DNA of 64,000 nt, taken from positions 17,096 to 81,095 of the forward strand of contig JAFQOE010000057.1 of the NCBI GenBank assembly GCA_017395635.1, given 5' to 3'. Shown here piece after piece: positions 15,301-23,833 of this stretch (its first letter is position 1; every line of letters starts with the position of its first letter). The notes below the pieces were generated by a model. That model was not told the origin of the DNA, did no database searches, and saw only the letters and a list, made by a program, of their open reading frames with translations. Both the position numbers and the translations under genes were made by a program. This DNA comes from Lachnospiraceae bacterium. GTDB lineage: Bacteria > Bacillota > Clostridia > Lachnospirales > Lachnospiraceae.

Positions 15301-17772
15301 ATGACTAGAAAGTTAGATTTTGATAAAGAGGCATTCAAAAAAGAAGTTGTGAATAATGTCAAAGCTCTTTATCGTAAGACGATTGACGATGCAACTCAGC
15401 AACAGGTATTCCAGGCAGTGTCTTATGCAATCAAAGATACTATCATTGATCAGTGGATTGCGACTCATAAGGAGTATGAGAAGAAGAACGCTAAGACAGT
15501 TTACTATTTGTCAATGGAGTTCTTAATGGGTAGGGCATTAGGTAATAATTTAATTAATCTTACCTGCTACAAAGAAGTAAAAGAAGCATTAGATGAATTA
15601 GGTTTCGATTTGAATGTGATTGAGGATCAGGAGCCGGATGCAGCGTTAGGTAATGGTGGTTTGGGACGTCTTGCAGCATGTTTCCTTGATTCGTTGGCAA
15701 CATTGGGATATCCTGCGTATGGTTGTGGTATTCGTTATCGTTATGGTATGTTTCGTCAGAAAATTAAGGATGGTTATCAGATTGAGAAACCGGATGATTG
15801 GTTAAGAGATGGTAATCCATTTGAGGTACGTCGTTCAGAGTATGCTTGCGAAGTTAAATTTGGTGGTAATGTTAAGGTAGAACACAAAGATGGACGTAAT
15901 CGTTATGTTCAAGAGAATTATTCTTCTATCCGTGCAGTACCATATGATGTACCGGTTATCGGATATGGTAATAACGTAGTGAATACATTAAGAATATGGG
16001 ATGCAGAAGCAACTCAGAACTTCAATCTGGATTCATTTGATAAAGGTGAGTATCATAAGGCTGTTGAGGAGGAGAATCTTGCAAGAACAATCGTTGAGGT
16101 ACTTTATCCAAATGATAATCACTATGCAGGTAAGGAGTTAAGATTAAAACAGCAGTATTTCTTCGTTTCAGCTTCTATCCAGACAGCACTTAATAAGTTC
16201 AAAGAGGCTAATGAGGACTTACATGATCTTCCTAAGAAGGTTGCGTTTCAGTTGAATGATACACATCCTACTGTAACGGTGGCAGAACTTATGAGAATTC
16301 TGGTTGATGAAGAAGGCATGGAATGGGATGATGCATGGGACATTACATGTAAGACATGTGCATATACAAACCATACAATTATGGCTGAAGCCCTTGAGAA
16401 GTGGCCAATTGAGTTATTCTCAAGATTGTTACCTCGTGTATACCAGATTATTGAAGAGATTGACAGAAGATATGTCAACATGATTCGTGAGAAGTATCCA
16501 AATAATCCGGAGAAGGTTAAGAGCATGGCTATCCTTTACGATGGTCAGGTTAAGATGGCACATCTTGCGATTGCAGGTTCTTATTCTGTTAACGGTGTTG
16601 CTCAGCTTCATACAGAGATTCTTAAGAAAAGAGAGCTTAAGGATTTTTATGAGATGCGTCCGGAACAGTTTAATAATAAGACGAATGGTATTACACAAAG
16701 ACGTTTCTTGTTGCATGGTAACCCATTATTGGCTGACTGGATTACATCTAAGATTGGCGATGATTGGATTACAAACCTTCCACATTTGGCTAAGCTCAAA
16801 GTATATGTAGAGGATGAGAAGTGTCAGCAGGAGTTCATGAACATTAAGTACCAGAATAAGGTACGTCTTGCGGCTTATATCAAAGAGCATAATGGTGTGG
16901 ACGTTGATCCGCGTTCTATCTTTGATGTACAGGTTAAGAGATTGCATGAATATAAGAGACAGTTGCTTAATATTCTACATGTTATGTATTTGTATAGCGA
17001 AATCAAAGAACATCCGGAAATGGATATTGTTCCTCACACATTTATTTTTGGTGCTAAGGCAGCAGCAGGTTATAGAAGAGCGAAATTGACAATCAAGTTA
17101 ATTAACTCAGTTGCAGATGTAATCAACAATGATGAGTCAATCGATGGAAAGATTAAGGTTGTATTTATTGAGAACTATCGCGTATCCAATGCAGAGCTTA
17201 TTTTTGCAGCAGCGGATGTATCAGAGCAGATTTCGACAGCTTCTCGTGAGGCTTCCGGTACAGGTAACATGAAGTTTATGCTAAATGGTGCTCCGACACT
17301 TGGCACTATGGATGGTGCGAATGTTGAGATTGTTGAAGAAGTTGGTGCAGATAATGCATTTATTTTCGGTTTATCAGCAGAGGAAGTTATGGCTTACGAG
17401 AGAGATAAGAATTATTATCCGGCTGATATTTTCAATAGCAATGCGAATGTGCGTAAGGTGTTAACACAGTTGATTAATGGTACATTCCATGATGATACAG
17501 AACTTTTCAGAGATTTGTATGATTCCTTAATTAGAGAAGATGCATATTTTACTTTGAAGGATTTTGATTCTTACTGTGAAGCTCATAGAAAGGTGGATGC
17601 TGCTTATAGAGATGAGAAGGGTTGGGCTAAGATGGCAATGCTTAACACAGCATGTTCCGGCAAATTCTCTTCTGATCGTACAATTGAGCAGTATGCTAAG
17701 GAAATCTGGGAGTTAGACAAGGTTAAGGTTACAATGCCTAAAACTCCTTCCAAGAAGAAAACTTCAAAATAA
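15301..17772 (+). CDS. glgP: Glycogen/starch/alpha-glucan phosphorylase
   Basis: 823 residues, the normal length of GlgP/MalP, which releases glucose-1-phosphate from the non-reducing ends of alpha-1,4-glucans in the cytoplasm. Recognisable blocks are VYYLSMEFLMGRALGNNL, DAALGNGGLGRLAACFLDS, FQLNDTHPTVTVAELMR, FDVQVKRLHEYKRQLLN and the PLP-lysine region ASREASGTGNMKFMLNGAPT followed by GTMDGANVEI. RBS AAGGAGGAAAGTAAGGA. It is monocistronic with its own promoter and a terminator whose 3' arm runs into the spoIID leader. The Lys/Pro-rich tail (MPKTPSKKKTSK) is slightly longer than usual. Confidence 0.97.
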   Translation: MTRKLDFDKEAFKKEVVNNVKALYRKTIDDATQQQVFQAVSYAIKDTIIDQWIATHKEYEKKNAKTVYYLSMEFLMGRALGNNLINLTCYKEVKEALDELGFDLNVIEDQEPDAALGNGGLGRLAACFLDSLATLGYPAYGCGIRYRYGMFRQKIKDGYQIEKPDDWLRDGNPFEVRRSEYACEVKFGGNVKVEHKDGRNRYVQENYSSIRAVPYDVPVIGYGNNVVNTLRIWDAEATQNFNLDSFDKGEYHKAVEEENLARTIVEVLYPNDNHYAGKELRLKQQYFFVSASIQTALNKFKEANEDLHDLPKKVAFQLNDTHPTVTVAELMRILVDEEGMEWDDAWDITCKTCAYTNHTIMAEALEKWPIELFSRLLPRVYQIIEEIDRRYVNMIREKYPNNPEKVKSMAILYDGQVKMAHLAIAGSYSVNGVAQLHTEILKKRELKDFYEMRPEQFNNKTNGITQRRFLLHGNPLLADWITSKIGDDWITNLPHLAKLKVYVEDEKCQQEFMNIKYQNKVRLAAYIKEHNGVDVDPRSIFDVQVKRLHEYKRQLLNILHVMYLYSEIKEHPEMDIVPHTFIFGAKAAAGYRRAKLTIKLINSVADVINNDESIDGKIKVVFIENYRVSNAELIFAAADVSEQISTASREASGTGNMKFMLNGAPTLGTMDGANVEIVEEVGADNAFIFGLSAEEVMAYERDKNYYPADIFNSNANVRKVLTQLINGTFHDDTELFRDLYDSLIREDAYFTLKDFDSYCEAHRKVDAAYRDEKGWAKMAMLNTACSGKFSSDRTIEQYAKEIWELDKVKVTMPKTPSKKKTSK

Positions 17773-17805
17773 AAAGAATGTTCGAATGATATACAAGTAA
17801 TAAAC

Positions 17806-17845
17806 AAAACCTCTTTCACATACAATAGTGGAAGAGGTTTTATTT
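17806..17845 (+). terminator. Terminator of glgP overlapping the spoIID ribosome binding site
   Basis: AAAACCTCTTTCAC (17806-17819) pairs with GTGGAAGAGGTTTT (17828-17841), loop of eight, followed by ATTTATT. GAAGAGG in the 3' arm is the only RBS for spoIID, which starts at 17849. Confidence 0.7.
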
Positions 17846-17848
17846 ATT

Positions 17849-18931
17849 ATGAAAAAAAATATTATTCTAATATTCATGTTAACTATAATTCCATACGGCT
17901 TATGCATTTTATTTAGCTTATTCAGCGATAAAATTCGTATTGGACAAGGCAATAACAACATAGAGAGCCATCGGTTGAATAAGGACGTATTAATAGAAAT
18001 AGACGGTTTATATAAGAGTATGGACGTAGAAGAATACATACTAGGAGTTTTGCCGGGGACCATACCTGCTGATTATGATGAGGAAACGTTGAAGGTTCAG
18101 GCGATTTTAATTCGTACAAATGTATTAAAAGAAATGGAAGAAAAAGGAACTGCTGACGCATCCGATTTGTCGTATGAGTATCTTACGGTAGAAGAACGCA
18201 GGGTTGTGTTTGGAAAAAGAAACTATGAGCGGTATAACAAACGTTTTGAAAATGCAGTAGTAGAGACATCAGGACAGGTGCTAAGACAGGAAGGTTCGTT
18301 GATTATGGCTTTGTATCACGAAGTCAGTATAGGAAAAACCATGAGCGCAAAAGAAATTCTAGGAGAGGATATTGCGTATTTGCAGTCGGTAGACAGTAGT
18401 CAGGATGTGGAAGCAAAACATTACATGAACATTGTGAATTATACGTGGGAGGAGTTACAGATGCTTTCGCGGAACATGAAAGGAGAACCGGAGACAACAT
18501 TTGAAGAGGGGGCAGAAGAAAAACAAGAGGAGATAAGTGAGAATGCACCAAATCAAGGAGAAGGAGCAACGGCACAGAGTAATGAGACCGAAGAAAATGA
18601 TACACCGGAAAAACAACCTACAGGTGAAAGTCTCGTTAGAACAGAAATCAAGGTAGAGGAAAGTACGGAGAATGGTTATGTGACGAAGGTGTCGGTGGAT
18701 GGAATCATTTATACGGGAGAAGAGTTGGCAAATGGTTTTAATCTTGCATCTACTAATTTTTATGTGGAGGAAATAGAAGGAGGACTACGCTTTGTCTGTC
18801 TGGGAAAGGGGAACGCTTTAGGTGTTTCACAATATGGCGCCAACAGAATGGCATTAAATGGCAAAGATATGGAAGAAATTATCAAGCACTATTTGCAGAA
18901 GGTTAGTATTGAGGAATATCGAAACAATTAA
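17849..18931 (+). CDS. spoIID: SpoIID/LytB-domain protein (stage II sporulation protein D)
   Basis: 360 residues with one N-terminal transmembrane anchor (IILIFMLTIIPYGLCILFSLF). The SpoIID/LytB domain begins near residue 45 (MDVEEYILGVLPGTIPADYDEETLKVQAILIRTNVL) and ends with GKGNALGVSQYGANRMALNGKDMEEIIKHYL. The latter is the family's G-x-G-x-G-x-S-Q-Y-G-A motif, with Asn-Ala where many have His-Gly. SpoIID is a lytic transglycosylase acting with SpoIIP and SpoIIM in engulfment. An acidic Glu/Gln-rich insertion splits the domain at about 215-280. The ATG at 17849 follows GAAGAGG, which is also part of the glgP terminator. A SpoIIQ-like gene lies 1.8 kb downstream, supporting a sporulation role. 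Confidence 0.82.
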   Translation: MKKNIILIFMLTIIPYGLCILFSLFSDKIRIGQGNNNIESHRLNKDVLIEIDGLYKSMDVEEYILGVLPGTIPADYDEETLKVQAILIRTNVLKEMEEKGTADASDLSYEYLTVEERRVVFGKRNYERYNKRFENAVVETSGQVLRQEGSLIMALYHEVSIGKTMSAKEILGEDIAYLQSVDSSQDVEAKHYMNIVNYTWEELQMLSRNMKGEPETTFEEGAEEKQEEISENAPNQGEGATAQSNETEENDTPEKQPTGESLVRTEIKVEESTENGYVTKVSVDGIIYTGEELANGFNLASTNFYVEEIEGGLRFVCLGKGNALGVSQYGANRMALNGKDMEEIIKHYLQKVSIEEYRNN

Positions 18932-19050
18932 AGTACTGTAACGATTCTAAGCATTATTTGAAACGGCTTCTAATTTATCTCAGGTAAACAAGAAATGGTG
19001 GTGGTTTCGTTGACAGTTCCTGTGTTTTATGAAATAATTATAGGGATAGA

Positions 19051-19098
19051 GTAACTATTCAGAGTTTTCTTCGGAAATGCTTGGACGTGAGCAGTTAC
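19051..19098. repeat. Long-form palindromic repeat
   Basis: Starts GTAACTATTCAGAG and ends GAGCAGTTAC, with an inner TTCTTCGGAA hairpin; a long variant of the GTAACTATTCAG family in the spoIID-ykuD gap. A weaker related half (GTAACGATTCTAAGC) begins at 18938. Confidence 0.65.
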
Positions 19099-19128
19099 AA
19101 AATAAAAACATAAGAAAAGGATAATGAT

Positions 19129-20595
19129 ATGAAGTACAAATTCTTTTTATCATATGTTCCGCTTATGCTGGTAGTCAGTGTTTTGTTGATGATATTAGCT
19201 GATAACTATGATGGTAAAGCGGTGATGGTGAGCTATCAGGCAGGGACGCAGGATTTAGGTGAATATAGTGGTGAGCTGATTCGAGATAGTGGTACGGCAG
19301 GAAGAGAGAATCAGTTGGAAAGTAGTTTTTATAATGGAAGAGATATTTACGATAATGGATTGCCATATTGTATTAAGGTCAATAAGACACACAATGTGGT
19401 TACTATTTATACAGTTGGCGACAATGGCTACTATAACGTGCCGGTGAAAGCTATGATTTGTTCCGTTGGTGAGACAGGGAATACTCCGGAAGGACTTTTT
19501 GAATTAGGTGGGAGAGAAGAATGGTTAGCATTGGAGGGAGATGTATATGGTCAGTACGCCACTGTTATTACCGGCAGTTTTCTATTCCATTCGGTTCCTT
19601 ATTTTACACAGGATAAGGGGGATTTGGAGATTGAGGAATACAACAAGTTAGGTTCCAGTGTTTCGGCAGGGTGTGTTCGCCTCTCTGTCATTGATGCCAA
19701 ATGGATTTATGATAATTGTGGTGAGATGACGTTCGTTGAGATATTTGAAAGTGATTATATTGGGCCGTTGGGAAAACCGGTTGCTGCAGTTATTAGCAGT
19801 GGTGGTTCTGTTGGTAACTGGGATCCGACAGATCCTGACAGAGAGAATCCATATATGGCTAATATACCAATGATTTTAGGTGCATATGACAGAGAAGTGG
19901 AACGTTATTCTGATTTTGACGCGACTTCCGGTGTGGTTGCATTAGATTCTACCGGGAAAGAAGTGACCAGATATATGACAGTAGATGGAGAAGTGGATAT
20001 GACTACCTGTGGTATTTATAAGATTACTTATTCCATAACGGATGAAACGGGTATTACAGGAGCAGCCACTGCCAATATTATTGTTAAAGATGAGTATCCA
20101 CCGGTTATTTATGCAAATCAAAAGATTGACAGAATAGGTGCTTATGATGTTACTAACACGGAACAATTAAAGGATTTATTGTTACAGAATGTTGTGGCAT
20201 ACGATGGTGACCAGGAGCTTTTGCAAGATAGTATTATTGTAGATTACTCCGAAATTTTGGAAAAAGGATACGGGAAATGTCATGTCAAATATCGAGCAGA
20301 GGATTCGGAAGGGAATCGTTCGGATGTAGTCGTGTTGACTGTAGACGTAGACATGGAACCGCCGAAATTGACATTGCATAATAAGCAACAAGGGGAAATT
20401 CGTATATCAAACATGCAACGGGATGACTATTTGATGGGATTGGTTAAGGTAGAAGACAATAGTGGTAAAGTGGATTTGACGGTTAGTCGACCACTTACTT
20501 ATACACCAGGCGAACCATATATTGTAATGTATTGTGCAAAGGATGAATTTGGCAATGTGTCTACATTGAGTGTTACCTATCACATTAAGGATTGA
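19129..20595 (+). CDS. L,D-transpeptidase (YkuD domain) with Ig-like C-terminal repeats
   Basis: 488 residues. An N-terminal hydrophobic segment (residues 4-24) anchors or exports it. The YkuD domain runs about 80-205 (YCIKVNKTHNVVTIYTV to AGCVRLSVIDAKWIYDN), with active-site motif H-[...]-SAGCVR; the catalytic Cys is in VSAGCVRL. It would form 3-3 peptidoglycan cross-links or attach proteins. From about 240 on are two or three Ig-like beta-sandwich repeats (ARYMTVDGEVDMTTCGIYKITYSITDETG type). It sits between spoIID and the SpoIIQ-like gene, each separated by about 130-200 bases, so a role in spore or forespore wall is possible but unproven. Confidence 0.88.
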   Translation: MKYKFFLSYVPLMLVVSVLLMILADNYDGKAVMVSYQAGTQDLGEYSGELIRDSGTAGRENQLESSFYNGRDIYDNGLPYCIKVNKTHNVVTIYTVGDNGYYNVPVKAMICSVGETGNTPEGLFELGGREEWLALEGDVYGQYATVITGSFLFHSVPYFTQDKGDLEIEEYNKLGSSVSAGCVRLSVIDAKWIYDNCGEMTFVEIFESDYIGPLGKPVAAVISSGGSVGNWDPTDPDRENPYMANIPMILGAYDREVERYSDFDATSGVVALDSTGKEVTRYMTVDGEVDMTTCGIYKITYSITDETGITGAATANIIVKDEYPPVIYANQKIDRIGAYDVTNTEQLKDLLLQNVVAYDGDQELLQDSIIVDYSEILEKGYGKCHVKYRAEDSEGNRSDVVVLTVDVDMEPPKLTLHNKQQGEIRISNMQRDDYLMGLVKVEDNSGKVDLTVSRPLTYTPGEPYIVMYCAKDEFGNVSTLSVTYHIKD

Positions 20596-20614
20596 AATAA
20601 AGAATGGAGCAGGT

Positions 20615-20650
20615 AAGAGCGTTTCGGATTTTTCGGAGCGCTCTTTCCTA
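20615..20650 (+). terminator. Terminator after the YkuD gene
   Basis: AAGAGCG (20615-20621)/CGCTCTT (20639-20645) stem with an 17-base AT-rich loop, followed by TCC rather than a full T-run. Moderate quality. Confidence 0.55.
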
Positions 20651-20727
20651 TATAAGAATAAATGTAATTCTTAAAAAGAGTATAAAATTTTCTCACTTTG
20701 GCAATTCTATGTACAGAGGTGATGAAA

Positions 20728-21579
20728 ATGAAAAATAGTGATAAAACATTTTTGCAAAAGATTAAAGATAATGCATTTTATCTTTCATTAGGAATTGGTC
20801 TATTTGCCATCTTGGCAGTCGTGGGAGTTTATACCGCACAGCAAAATGAGTTAAAGGTAGCGGAAAATGAGATGGATTTAAATGTAGCATCCAATTATTC
20901 TGATTTGGAGGATGGCGATGACGTGAATATGGCAGAAGCCAATGGTAACGTTACAAAGTTAGAGGGAACAGGTTCTGATAAGAAAGTTGTGGAGGAAACA
21001 GATTCTGAATTAGCAAATGATTTGGCTGATATGAAATCAACAGAAGAAACAGTGGAGTCAGAGGAATCTATAGATACATCATCAGCTACAGCCACTCAGG
21101 AAACTGAAACAAAGCCGGATGATGGAGAAGCAATTCCTACGGCAAGTGATACAGGCAGATTAGATTTTAACAGCGAAAAAACGATTGCATGGCCAATGAA
21201 CGGAGAGGTAATCTTGCCATATAGCATGGAGACGACCGTATATTTTGAAACCTTGGATCAATATAAGTGCAATCCCGGAATACTAATTCAGGCTGGTGTT
21301 GGTACGACTGCTCAAAATGCATATCTTGGTCAGGTTACTTCGGTTACCAGCGATAATACCTATGGGAATATGGTAACTTTATATATTGGTAATGATTATA
21401 GTATTGTATATGGTCAGTTAGATGCTGTTTATGTGAAAAAAGGCGATTTTGTAAAGATGGGCCAAGCAATTGGAACAGTAGGAAATCCGACTGATAGCTT
21501 TGAGAAAGAAGGAAGTCACCTGTTCTTCCAAATGAAATGTGGGGAAGAAACAGTGGATCCGATGATGTTTATAGAGTAG
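20728..21579 (+). CDS. SpoIIQ-like membrane protein with degenerate M23/LytM domain
   Basis: 283 residues. One transmembrane helix lies at about 14-35 (FYLSLGIGLFAILAVVGVYT). A Glu/Ser/Thr-rich extracytoplasmic linker (about 40-150) follows, then an M23 (LytM) fold: AWPMNGEVILPYS, GILIQAGVGTTAQNAYLGQVTSV, VTLYIGNDYSIVYGQL, VKKGDFVKMGQAIGTVG, GSHLFFQM. Zinc ligands of active M23 enzymes are replaced: the first HxxxD is NPGIL and the final HxH is HLF. This matches SpoIIQ, which uses a non-catalytic LytM domain to bind SpoIIIAH across the forespore septum. The ATG at 20728 has GAGGT seven bases upstream. It lies downstream of spoIID, as in many Clostridia. Confidence 0.75.
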   Translation: MKNSDKTFLQKIKDNAFYLSLGIGLFAILAVVGVYTAQQNELKVAENEMDLNVASNYSDLEDGDDVNMAEANGNVTKLEGTGSDKKVVEETDSELANDLADMKSTEETVESEESIDTSSATATQETETKPDDGEAIPTASDTGRLDFNSEKTIAWPMNGEVILPYSMETTVYFETLDQYKCNPGILIQAGVGTTAQNAYLGQVTSVTSDNTYGNMVTLYIGNDYSIVYGQLDAVYVKKGDFVKMGQAIGTVGNPTDSFEKEGSHLFFQMKCGEETVDPMMFIE

Positions 21580-21615
21580 AAAATGAAGTAGTGCGAAACT
21601 CAATCTACTTCATAA

Positions 21616-21757
21616 GAATTGCACAAACGTAGCACACCATTGCAGGCACGCTTGCGCTGCCCGCGGCTCGTAGCGGTACTAAGCTCGACTGCGTCTCGCT
21701 AAGTGCCGACGGCCTTAGTAGCACCTGCGTATGGTGTTTGCTACGCTTTTGCAATTC
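21616..21757. repeat. 142-bp GC-rich imperfect inverted repeat
   Basis: Starts GAATTGC (21616) and ends GCAATTC (21757). The outer arms share GCAATTC, CGTAGC and ACCAT with small mismatches; the inner part (CGGTACTAAGC / GCTAAGTGCCG and ACTAAG / CCTTAGT) forms further stems. It is clearly richer in G+C than the AT-rich surroundings. It lies between the convergent SpoIIQ-like and fur genes with no T-run on either side, so it is not an ordinary terminator. No coding potential. Confidence 0.7.
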
Positions 21758-21887
21758 AATATAGCTTTTTGAGAGTTTCGCAGTTATGTAAGTATGGAAA
21801 ATGTTATTATGAAAATTAGTAACGATTTTGTGGGTCATACGTAGTGTTTCGCATTAGTTTGTGTGGGTTCTTACCGAATAGAGTATT

Positions 21888-22277
21888 TTACATACATTCC
21901 TTGCAGTAGCCTTCAAATAGAAGATTGTGCTTGGTGATGATACCGTCGAAAGTGTTGCCGGCAAGTTCGTCCATGTTATTGGCATAAGGCAATTCCATAT
22001 CTTTGACACAGCCACATCGATTACAGATAAAATGATAATGTGGACGGATGTCAGCATCAAAATGGTCCATTTTGCCATCACAAGGTAGTCGAAGAATATC
22101 TCCACGTTCAGATAATTGCGCTAAGTTGCGATATACGGTGCCAAGGCTGATGTTAGGAATAATGGTGCGAATTTCCTGATATACTACATCTGCAGTAGGG
22201 TGGTCTTTTCTTGTTTTTAAAAATGCAACAATTGCATCACGCTGACGACTGCGTTTTATAGTGGTTTTTTCTGCCAT
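21888..22277 (-). CDS. Fur/PerR-family metal-responsive repressor
   Basis: 129 residues. The winged-helix N-terminus has RSRQRDAIVAFLKTRKDHPTADVVY and the recognition helix ISLGTVYRNLAQL. The dimerisation domain has DGKMDHFDADIRPHYHFIC and the structural zinc site CNRCG ... CKEC. It would bind Fe/Mn or sense peroxide (PerR) or zinc. The start at 22277 is set by TAGGAGGTACACT; the in-frame ATG at 22322 has no RBS. A Fur-type inverted repeat lies 73 bases upstream, suggesting autoregulation. PerR versus Fur cannot be decided from sequence alone. Confidence 0.92.
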   Translation of the reverse strand: MAEKTTIKRSRQRDAIVAFLKTRKDHPTADVVYQEIRTIIPNISLGTVYRNLAQLSERGDILRLPCDGKMDHFDADIRPHYHFICNRCGCVKDMELPYANNMDELAGNTFDGIITKHNLLFEGYCKECM

Positions 22278-22298
22278 AGTGTACCTCCTATTTAGAAT

Positions 22299-22346
22299 GT
22301 AACTTTTCAGAGTCTTATTCAAGCATCACTGGCTCTTAAAAGTTAA
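22299..22346. repeat. Long-form palindromic repeat in the fur leader
   Basis: GTAACTTTTCAGAG at the left pairs with CTCTTAAAAGTTA at the right (one mismatch in 13), with TTATTCAAGCATCACTGG between. A long variant of the dispersed family. Confidence 0.65.
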
Positions 22347-22349
22347 AAT

Positions 22350-22364
22350 TGATAATAATTACTA
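22350..22364. promoter_or_regulatory. Fur/PerR box upstream of the fur-family gene
   Basis: TGATAATAATTACTA matches the 7-1-7 inverted repeat TGATAAT-N-ATTATCA at 13 of 15 positions. It lies 73 bases upstream of the repressor start, fitting autoregulation. Confidence 0.6.
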
Positions 22365-22464
22365 TTTTCAATATAGTAGATTTTATTAAATCTGTCAACA
22401 AAATCATTGTTAATAGACGCTTGTTGTATAGTTTAGAAAAATTGGAAATTTTTTAAAGGAAAAC

Positions 22465-22493
22465 TTGACATGCAATAGGTCATGTTGTATAGT
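22465..22493 (+). promoter_or_regulatory. Strong SigA promoter for acpP
   Basis: TTGACA (22465-22470), 17-base spacer, TATAGT (22488-22493). The 5' leader contains an interrupted GGTCTC...GAGACC inverted repeat (about 22510-22550) that would fold before the RBS. Confidence 0.75.
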
Positions 22494-22579
22494 CATTTGT
22501 GTTAGAAACGGTCTCGGGGGAATATAATTAAGAAAAGAGAGTCTGAGACCTAGAATTTAGATTAAAGGAGATTACTACA

Positions 22580-22813
22580 ATGCCAGAGAAAATGAGAGAA
22601 ATTATTGCAGAGCAGCTTAGTGTTGATGCAAGTGAAATCGAATTAACATCAAACTTCAAGGAGGATTTAGAGGCTGATTCTTTAGACTTATTTGAATTAG
22701 TTATGGCACTTGAAGAGGAATATGATGTTGAAATCCCATCTGAAGATTTAGAGAAGATTGCAACAGTAGAGGATATCATCGAGTACTTGAAGGCTCATGG
22801 TGTAGAAATCTAA
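22580..22813 (+). CDS. acpP: Acyl carrier protein
   Basis: 77 residues of strongly acidic four-helix ACP. The phosphopantetheine serine lies in [18 protein letters not shown] (DSLD), at about residue 36. The partner for fatty-acid synthesis is not encoded nearby: this acpP is monocistronic with its own strong promoter and terminator, not in a fab operon, so it could be the housekeeping or a secondary carrier. RBS AAAGGAGATTACTACA precedes the ATG. Confidence 0.95.
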   Translation: MPEKMREIIAEQLSVDASEIELTSNFKEDLEADSLDLFELVMALEEEYDVEIPSEDLEKIATVEDIIEYLKAHGVEI

Positions 22814-22845
22814 TATTTATTGACTGAAAGCAATATTGGTATAAT

Positions 22846-22890
22846 AAGAAAAGGCTATTTGGAATATTTTCCGAATAGCCTTTTCTTATG
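22846..22890. terminator. Terminator of acpP, probably bidirectional
   Basis: AAGAAAAGGCTATT (from 22846) pairs with AATAGCCTTTTCTT (ending 22887); the stem is about 17 bases long around GAATATTTTC. It could also end the convergent small gene at 22952. Confidence 0.9.
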
Positions 22891-22951
22891 TTATATGAAA
22901 CCTTTGTAAAAATGTTTCATAGTATCAAAATGCACCAAAGTCCTATGTTGT

Positions 22952-23125
22952 TTACATTTGCTTACGTACAACGCCATACTCATCATCTAAACGGAAGAAG
23001 GAACAGTTGGAGTTTCTTCCCTGAAGAAATTTTACCATATCGTCTTCATCAAGATTAACATCACAGGAATAACATTCCCAATCTTCATCATATACAAAAT
23101 GTACGCATTGTTCACAGAAATCCAT
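22952..23125 (-). CDS. Small Cys-containing protein (DUF6472-like)
   Basis: 57 residues read directly from the sequence: MDFCEQCVHFVYDEDWECYSC, then NLDEDDMVKFLQGRNSNCSFF and DDEYGVVRKQM. Cysteines at 4, 7, 18, 21 and 41 suggest a metal site. I recognise the CEQCxxFxYDE ... CxxxLDEDDMxxF pattern as a short conserved clostridial family of unknown function (DUF6472, from memory). RBS GAAAGAGGTATTACA precedes the ATG. It lies 45 bases after the lipoprotein gene on the same strand, so they may be co-transcribed. Confidence 0.75.
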   Translation of the reverse strand: MDFCEQCVHFVYDEDWECYSCDVNLDEDDMVKFLQGRNSNCSFFRLDDEYGVVRKQM

Positions 23126-23170
23126 TGTAATACCTCTTTCTAGTTAATGTGGTGCTAATATAATGTAATT

Positions 23171-23833
23171 TTATTGTGCGTTTTCTAAGTCAACAAGTGA
23201 TTCGATAAGACCCTGTAATGCACTAGGATCAGCAGAGTATACAATCTGTGAACCGTTCTTTGTTGGTGAAATAATGATATCAGTAGTCACTGGTTCAGCA
23301 TATGTCAACGCATCAAGATTTTTCTTCATAGCATCATACATAAAGTTCATAGCTTCTTCTTCAAGCTGTTCCTGTGTTGGAGTACGTCCGGCATCGATTT
23401 CTGCCTGAGCAAAATCAGTAAGGTATGTTTCGCCTTCTGCTAAAATACCATCGAAAATCATTAATTTATAAGTAGTTACAGGAACTGTGTATGATTTGTC
23501 ATCGTTAAGAGTTGCTTCGCCTACCTCATACTTGAAGCTTTTGTACATATCAATGAATAATTGGCGAAAGTTTTCTTTTTGCTCATCATTTACGTAAGGT
23601 GCGATGGAAGCCATTTCAGCCTCAATTGCCTGGTTGTATAGTGATTCAACTTCTTCTACAGTAGCACCTGTAATTTCTGCGTAAGCCTCAAATTCGCCCT
23701 TTGTGTTTGCATCTAAGCAAGACTTAATATAGCCACTAGCATCAAATTTTGGTGTACAGCCTGTTAATACAAATGATACGGCTAAACACATTACAAATAA
23801 AATAGATAGTTTCTTTGTTGATAATAACTTCAT
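23171..23833 (-). CDS. Secreted lipoprotein of unknown function
   Basis: 220 residues with a lipoprotein signal peptide (LSILFVMCLAVSFVLTGC, lipobox LTGC, Cys 26). The mature part is mainly helical and acidic, with YIKSCLDANTKGEFEAYAEITG, then two similar helical stretches ending in IVYSADPSALQGLIESLVDLENAQ. It resembles clostridial lipoproteins of the DUF5105 type, but I could not confirm that. RBS TAAGGGAGGATAATT precedes the ATG. It would be anchored on the outer face of the membrane. Confidence 0.8.
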   Translation of the reverse strand: MKLLSTKKLSILFVMCLAVSFVLTGCTPKFDASGYIKSCLDANTKGEFEAYAEITGATVEEVESLYNQAIEAEMASIAPYVNDEQKENFRQLFIDMYKSFKYEVGEATLNDDKSYTVPVTTYKLMIFDGILAEGETYLTDFAQAEIDAGRTPTQEQLEEEAMNFMYDAMKKNLDALTYAEPVTTDIIISPTKNGSQIVYSADPSALQGLIESLVDLENAQ

